This document shows, piece by piece, positions 61,882 through 64,000 of a stretch of DNA of 64,000 nt. The position numbers were made by a program, and so were the translations under genes. The number at the start of each line of letters is the position of its first letter. The stretch's first letter is position 1. This DNA comes from Flavobacterium ovatum (lineage in GTDB: Bacteria; Bacteroidota; Bacteroidia; Flavobacteriales; Flavobacteriaceae), in NCBI RefSeq assembly GCF_040703125.1, contig NZ_CP160035.1:868001-932000 (forward strand), given 5' to 3'. The notes beneath the pieces were generated by a model that ran no database searches, was not told where the DNA came from, and worked only from the letters and a program-made list of their open reading frames with translations.

Positions 61882-62549
61882 AAGTAATTATAACAGGAAC
61901 CACGGGTATGGTGGGACGAGGCGTTTTAATAGAATGTTTAGAATCTCCAAATGTTCAAGAAGTATTGGTCATAAACCGAAGCTCTTTGCAAATGCAGCAT
62001 CCAAAATTGAAAGAAATAATTCATAAAAATTTCTTCGATTTTAGTGCTATTAAGGATCAATTGCAAGGGTATGATGCTTCTTTTCATTGCATGGGAGTTT
62101 CATCAATTGGAATGAAAGAAGAAGATTATTATCGATTTACTTACGGAATTACCGAAGCTTTGGCTAAAACGCTTTATGCTAGTAATCCACAAATGGTATT
62201 CAATTATGTTTCTGGTGAAGGAACCGATAGTACCGAAAAAGGAAAATTGATGTGGGCCCGTGTAAAAGGTAAAACCGAGAATATGATTTTGAATATGGGC
62301 TTTAAAGATGCTTATATGTTTCGACTTCAATTAATTATTCCTTTGAAAGGCATAAAGTCAAAAACATCTTGGGTAAATGCATTCTATTTTATTGCTCGCC
62401 CGTTTTTTGGACTTTTAGAAAAAAAGAAAAATAACACCACAAGTGTCAACGTTGGTCTCGCTATGATTAATAGCGTTCTTTTTGGAACCGACAACAAACT
62501 TTTAGAAAATGAACAGGTTAATAAATTAGCCAAAATTACAAACGTATAA
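61878..62549 (+). CDS. NAD(P)-binding epimerase-like protein
   Basis: A 223-residue atypical short-chain dehydrogenase. The cofactor motif is IITGTTGMVGRGVLIECL (residues 3-20). It lacks a clear YxxxK; the region FNYVSGEGTDSTEKGKLMWARVKGKTE (in parts FNYVSGEGTDS and MWARVKGKTE) holds the usual position. The function is unknown; such proteins often act on small metabolites. It is translationally coupled to the TfoX-like gene. Confidence 0.85.
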   Translation: MKVIITGTTGMVGRGVLIECLESPNVQEVLVINRSSLQMQHPKLKEIIHKNFFDFSAIKDQLQGYDASFHCMGVSSIGMKEEDYYRFTYGITEALAKTLYASNPQMVFNYVSGEGTDSTEKGKLMWARVKGKTENMILNMGFKDAYMFRLQLIIPLKGIKSKTSWVNAFYFIARPFFGLLEKKKNNTTSVNVGLAMINSVLFGTDNKLLENEQVNKLAKITNV

Positions 62550-62553
62550 TAAA

Positions 62554-62955
62554 ATGAAAAATTCAAACAACATGTTTAAAAAATTAGTCCTTATCACAGG
62601 TATTTTTAACTTTCCTATTGGTCTTGGAATGTTCTATCAGGCAATGTCAAATAGCACAGCTGATACATTTATTACAGGTGCGGTAACAGGTTCTTTTATC
62701 CTTTTTGCTGGAGCAGCACTTGTTTGGGCTTCAAATGATATTCAAAATAGAGCATCTATTATTGTCTGGAATGGTTTCGTTCGACTAATAGGGTTTTCGT
62801 TGGTGCAATATGCTTCCGCAAATTTTGAGGGTGTCGCTCCAGAGATGGTGGCCATCTCATTTATGGACTTAGTTTTGGCAATTGTTTATATCGTTGGTAG
62901 TGTAAAAGTTACTGGAATACCATTTTCAAAATTAATAGTAGGAAGAACTAATTAA
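62554..62955 (+). CDS. small four-helix membrane protein
   Basis: A 133-residue integral membrane protein with four hydrophobic segments (about 12-30, 42-66, 75-92, 98-120). I recognise no family with confidence. The start could be ATG 62554 or 62572 (MFKKLVLITGIFNFP); the first is 4 bp from the previous stop. It is part of the SDR-rich operon. Confidence 0.72.
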   Translation: MKNSNNMFKKLVLITGIFNFPIGLGMFYQAMSNSTADTFITGAVTGSFILFAGAALVWASNDIQNRASIIVWNGFVRLIGFSLVQYASANFEGVAPEMVAISFMDLVLAIVYIVGSVKVTGIPFSKLIVGRTN

Positions 62956-62978
62956 TAAAATTTTAAAAATCAAATACA

Positions 62979-63719
62979 ATGAAAAATAATATAGAAGGTA
63001 AAGTAGTAGTAATTACAGGAGGTAGTAGTGGATTAGGAGAAGCTACAGCACGTTTTTTAGCAGAAAAAGGAGCCAAAATAGTTTTAGGTGCTCGTAGACT
63101 AGATAAATTAGAGGTAATTGCTGATGAAATAAGAAAAAGCGGAGGAGCAATTGAAGTACTAAAAACAGACGTTACCAAAGCTAATGATGTAAAGGCATTA
63201 GTTAAAAAGGCAATTGACAGTTTTGGTAAAATAGATGTAATGATAAATAATGCAGGCATTATGCCATTAGCACCATTAGCTGCACTTAAAGTAGACGAAT
63301 GGGACAGCATGATTGACGTAAATATCAAAGGAGTGTTATACGGAATTGCTGCAGCATTACCAGAATTCCAGAAACAAAAATCAGGACATTTTATAAATCT
63401 TGCATCTGTTGCTGGATTAAAAGTGAGTCCAGGTGGAGCCGTATATAGCGGAACTAAATTTGCTGTAAGAGCGATTAGTGAAGGGTTAAGACAAGAAGTA
63501 GGTAAAGACATTAGAACCACCATACTTTCACCAGGTCTAATTGATTCTGAATTGCAATTAGGAAGCTCAGACGAGGCTACATCTCAGTTTGTACAACAAG
63601 TATATAAAGATGCTATTCCTGCTATTTCTATTGCTAAAGCTGTCGCTTATGCTATTGAACAACCAGATGATGTAGATATTAATGAGTTAGTAATTCGTCC
63701 TACAGTACAGGAATTTTAA
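62979..63719 (+). CDS. short-chain dehydrogenase/reductase
   Basis: A 246-residue classical SDR. The cofactor motif is TGGSSGLGEATARFL (about 12), with NNAGIMPLAPL, the catalytic Ser in INLASVAGL, and Tyr-Lys in YSGTKFAVRAISEGLRQE (parts). It should reduce or oxidise a carbonyl or alcohol with NAD(P)H. Similar SDRs are often found with quinone-stress genes in flavobacteria. Confidence 0.94.
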   Translation: MKNNIEGKVVVITGGSSGLGEATARFLAEKGAKIVLGARRLDKLEVIADEIRKSGGAIEVLKTDVTKANDVKALVKKAIDSFGKIDVMINNAGIMPLAPLAALKVDEWDSMIDVNIKGVLYGIAAALPEFQKQKSGHFINLASVAGLKVSPGGAVYSGTKFAVRAISEGLRQEVGKDIRTTILSPGLIDSELQLGSSDEATSQFVQQVYKDAIPAISIAKAVAYAIEQPDDVDINELVIRPTVQEF

Positions 63720-63735
63720 TGATATAAAATATATT

Positions 63736-64000
63736 ATGAAAAAAACATTAGTTATAGGAGCAAGTGGGCAAATAGGCAAAATGCTTGTTGAAAAATTGCT
63801 CAAAGAAGAAAAATCTGTAGTTGCCTTGGTTCGTAATGAACAGAAAGGGCTAGAACTTGAAAAACTAGGAGCAGAAATTGTAGTTGGAGACCTTGAAAAC
63901 GATTTTGAACACGCTTTTAAGGATTGCGATAAAGTAGTATTTAGTGCTGGTTCTGGGGGTAATACAGGTTACGATAAAACACTTTTAATAGATTTATGGG
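63736..64000 (+). CDS. NAD(P)H-binding atypical SDR, partial at window end
   Basis: The first 88 codons of a gene that runs off the window. The start MKKTLVIGASGQIGKMLVEK has the G-x-x-G-x-x-G dinucleotide motif of NmrA/YwnB-type atypical SDRs, followed by ALVRNEQKG and VVGDLENDFEHAF. It starts 16 bp after the SDR gene and is probably in the same operon. Confidence 0.85.
   Translation, partial: MKKTLVIGASGQIGKMLVEKLLKEEKSVVALVRNEQKGLELEKLGAEIVVGDLENDFEHAFKDCDKVVFSAGSGGNTGYDKTLLIDLW

Noticed and set aside
62963..63523. Long minus-strand frame (186 residues) opposite the SDR gene
   Set aside because: It is fully antisense to a clear SDR with all motifs; its composition (many Ser, Leu, Pro in no pattern) is that of a shadow frame.
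1..64000. tRNA, rRNA and riboswitch genes
   Set aside because: No TTCGA-type T-loop with matching acceptor stem, no rRNA-like block and no known riboswitch core was found by eye between genes; a tRNAscan or Rfam search would be needed to be sure.

Overview
The window looks like a chromosomal segment of a Flavobacterium-type bacterium (Bacteroidota, Flavobacteriaceae). The evidence is AT-rich DNA, Bacteroidota promoter elements of the form TAnnTTTG, a PorW/SprE lipoprotein of the gliding and type IX secretion machinery next to a split ATP synthase operon (atpB-E-F-H-A-G without atpD/atpC), and many lipoproteins and secreted proteins of types common in this phylum. No tRNA, rRNA or CRISPR array was recognised.

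Layout: 1-3500 holds the 3' end of a PIF1-like helicase gene, a complete IS30-family insertion sequence (1583-2707) with a long internal palindrome, and an unknown membrane protein. 3456-4378 is repeat-rich and non-coding. 4394-8374 has an aldehyde dehydrogenase and an MBOAT acyltransferase gene broken by two frameshifts, next to its SGNH-like partner. 8633-14742 has small secreted proteins, a SPOR protein, dprA and a PaaE-like reductase. 14997-23978 carries sprE, bactofilin, atpZ and atpBEFHAG. 24171-31369 is a cell-envelope block: truncated DUF547, flippase, dut, nucleotidyltransferase, TPR protein, DUF4292 lipoprotein and EnvC-like LytM protein. 31673-32878 is a type ISP restriction-enzyme fragment with a DUF559 nuclease element inserted in frame. 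33053-46240 runs from mfd through a geranylgeranyl-reductase-like flavoprotein, a GH110-like galactosidase, a BamA-like barrel, an M1 and an S8 peptidase, and an MBL hydrolase. 46462-51010 is the suf Fe-S operon, with a YoeB-type toxin-antitoxin pair between sufB and sufC.

51200-64000 is an accessory region. Two zinc-type quinone/alcohol oxidoreductase genes sit behind near-duplicate ~200-bp control regions. Both regions carry the 17-bp dyad ACTAT-N7-ATAGT, and one lies divergently from an HxlR-family regulator with a conserved N-terminal Cys. Nearby are a cupin protein, a quinol-monooxygenase-like protein, a nitroreductase/aldehyde-dehydrogenase chimera, an alpha/beta hydrolase and several SDR-type enzymes. 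Together they suggest an electrophile/quinone stress island. Between the two copies lies a tight three-gene operon (53888-57386) that fits the ABC-three-component (ABC-3C) conflict systems: a Cap4/DUF4297-like nuclease, a middle component and a DUF3732 ATPase.

The two most notable items are (1) a ~555-bp DUF559 nuclease module bounded by GC-rich inverted repeats and inserted in frame into a host coding sequence, with a solo repeat of the same type elsewhere in the window, and (2) the ABC-3C operon. Four intergenic hairpin elements (at 1261, 4021, 31451 and 53581) appear to form one dispersed family.
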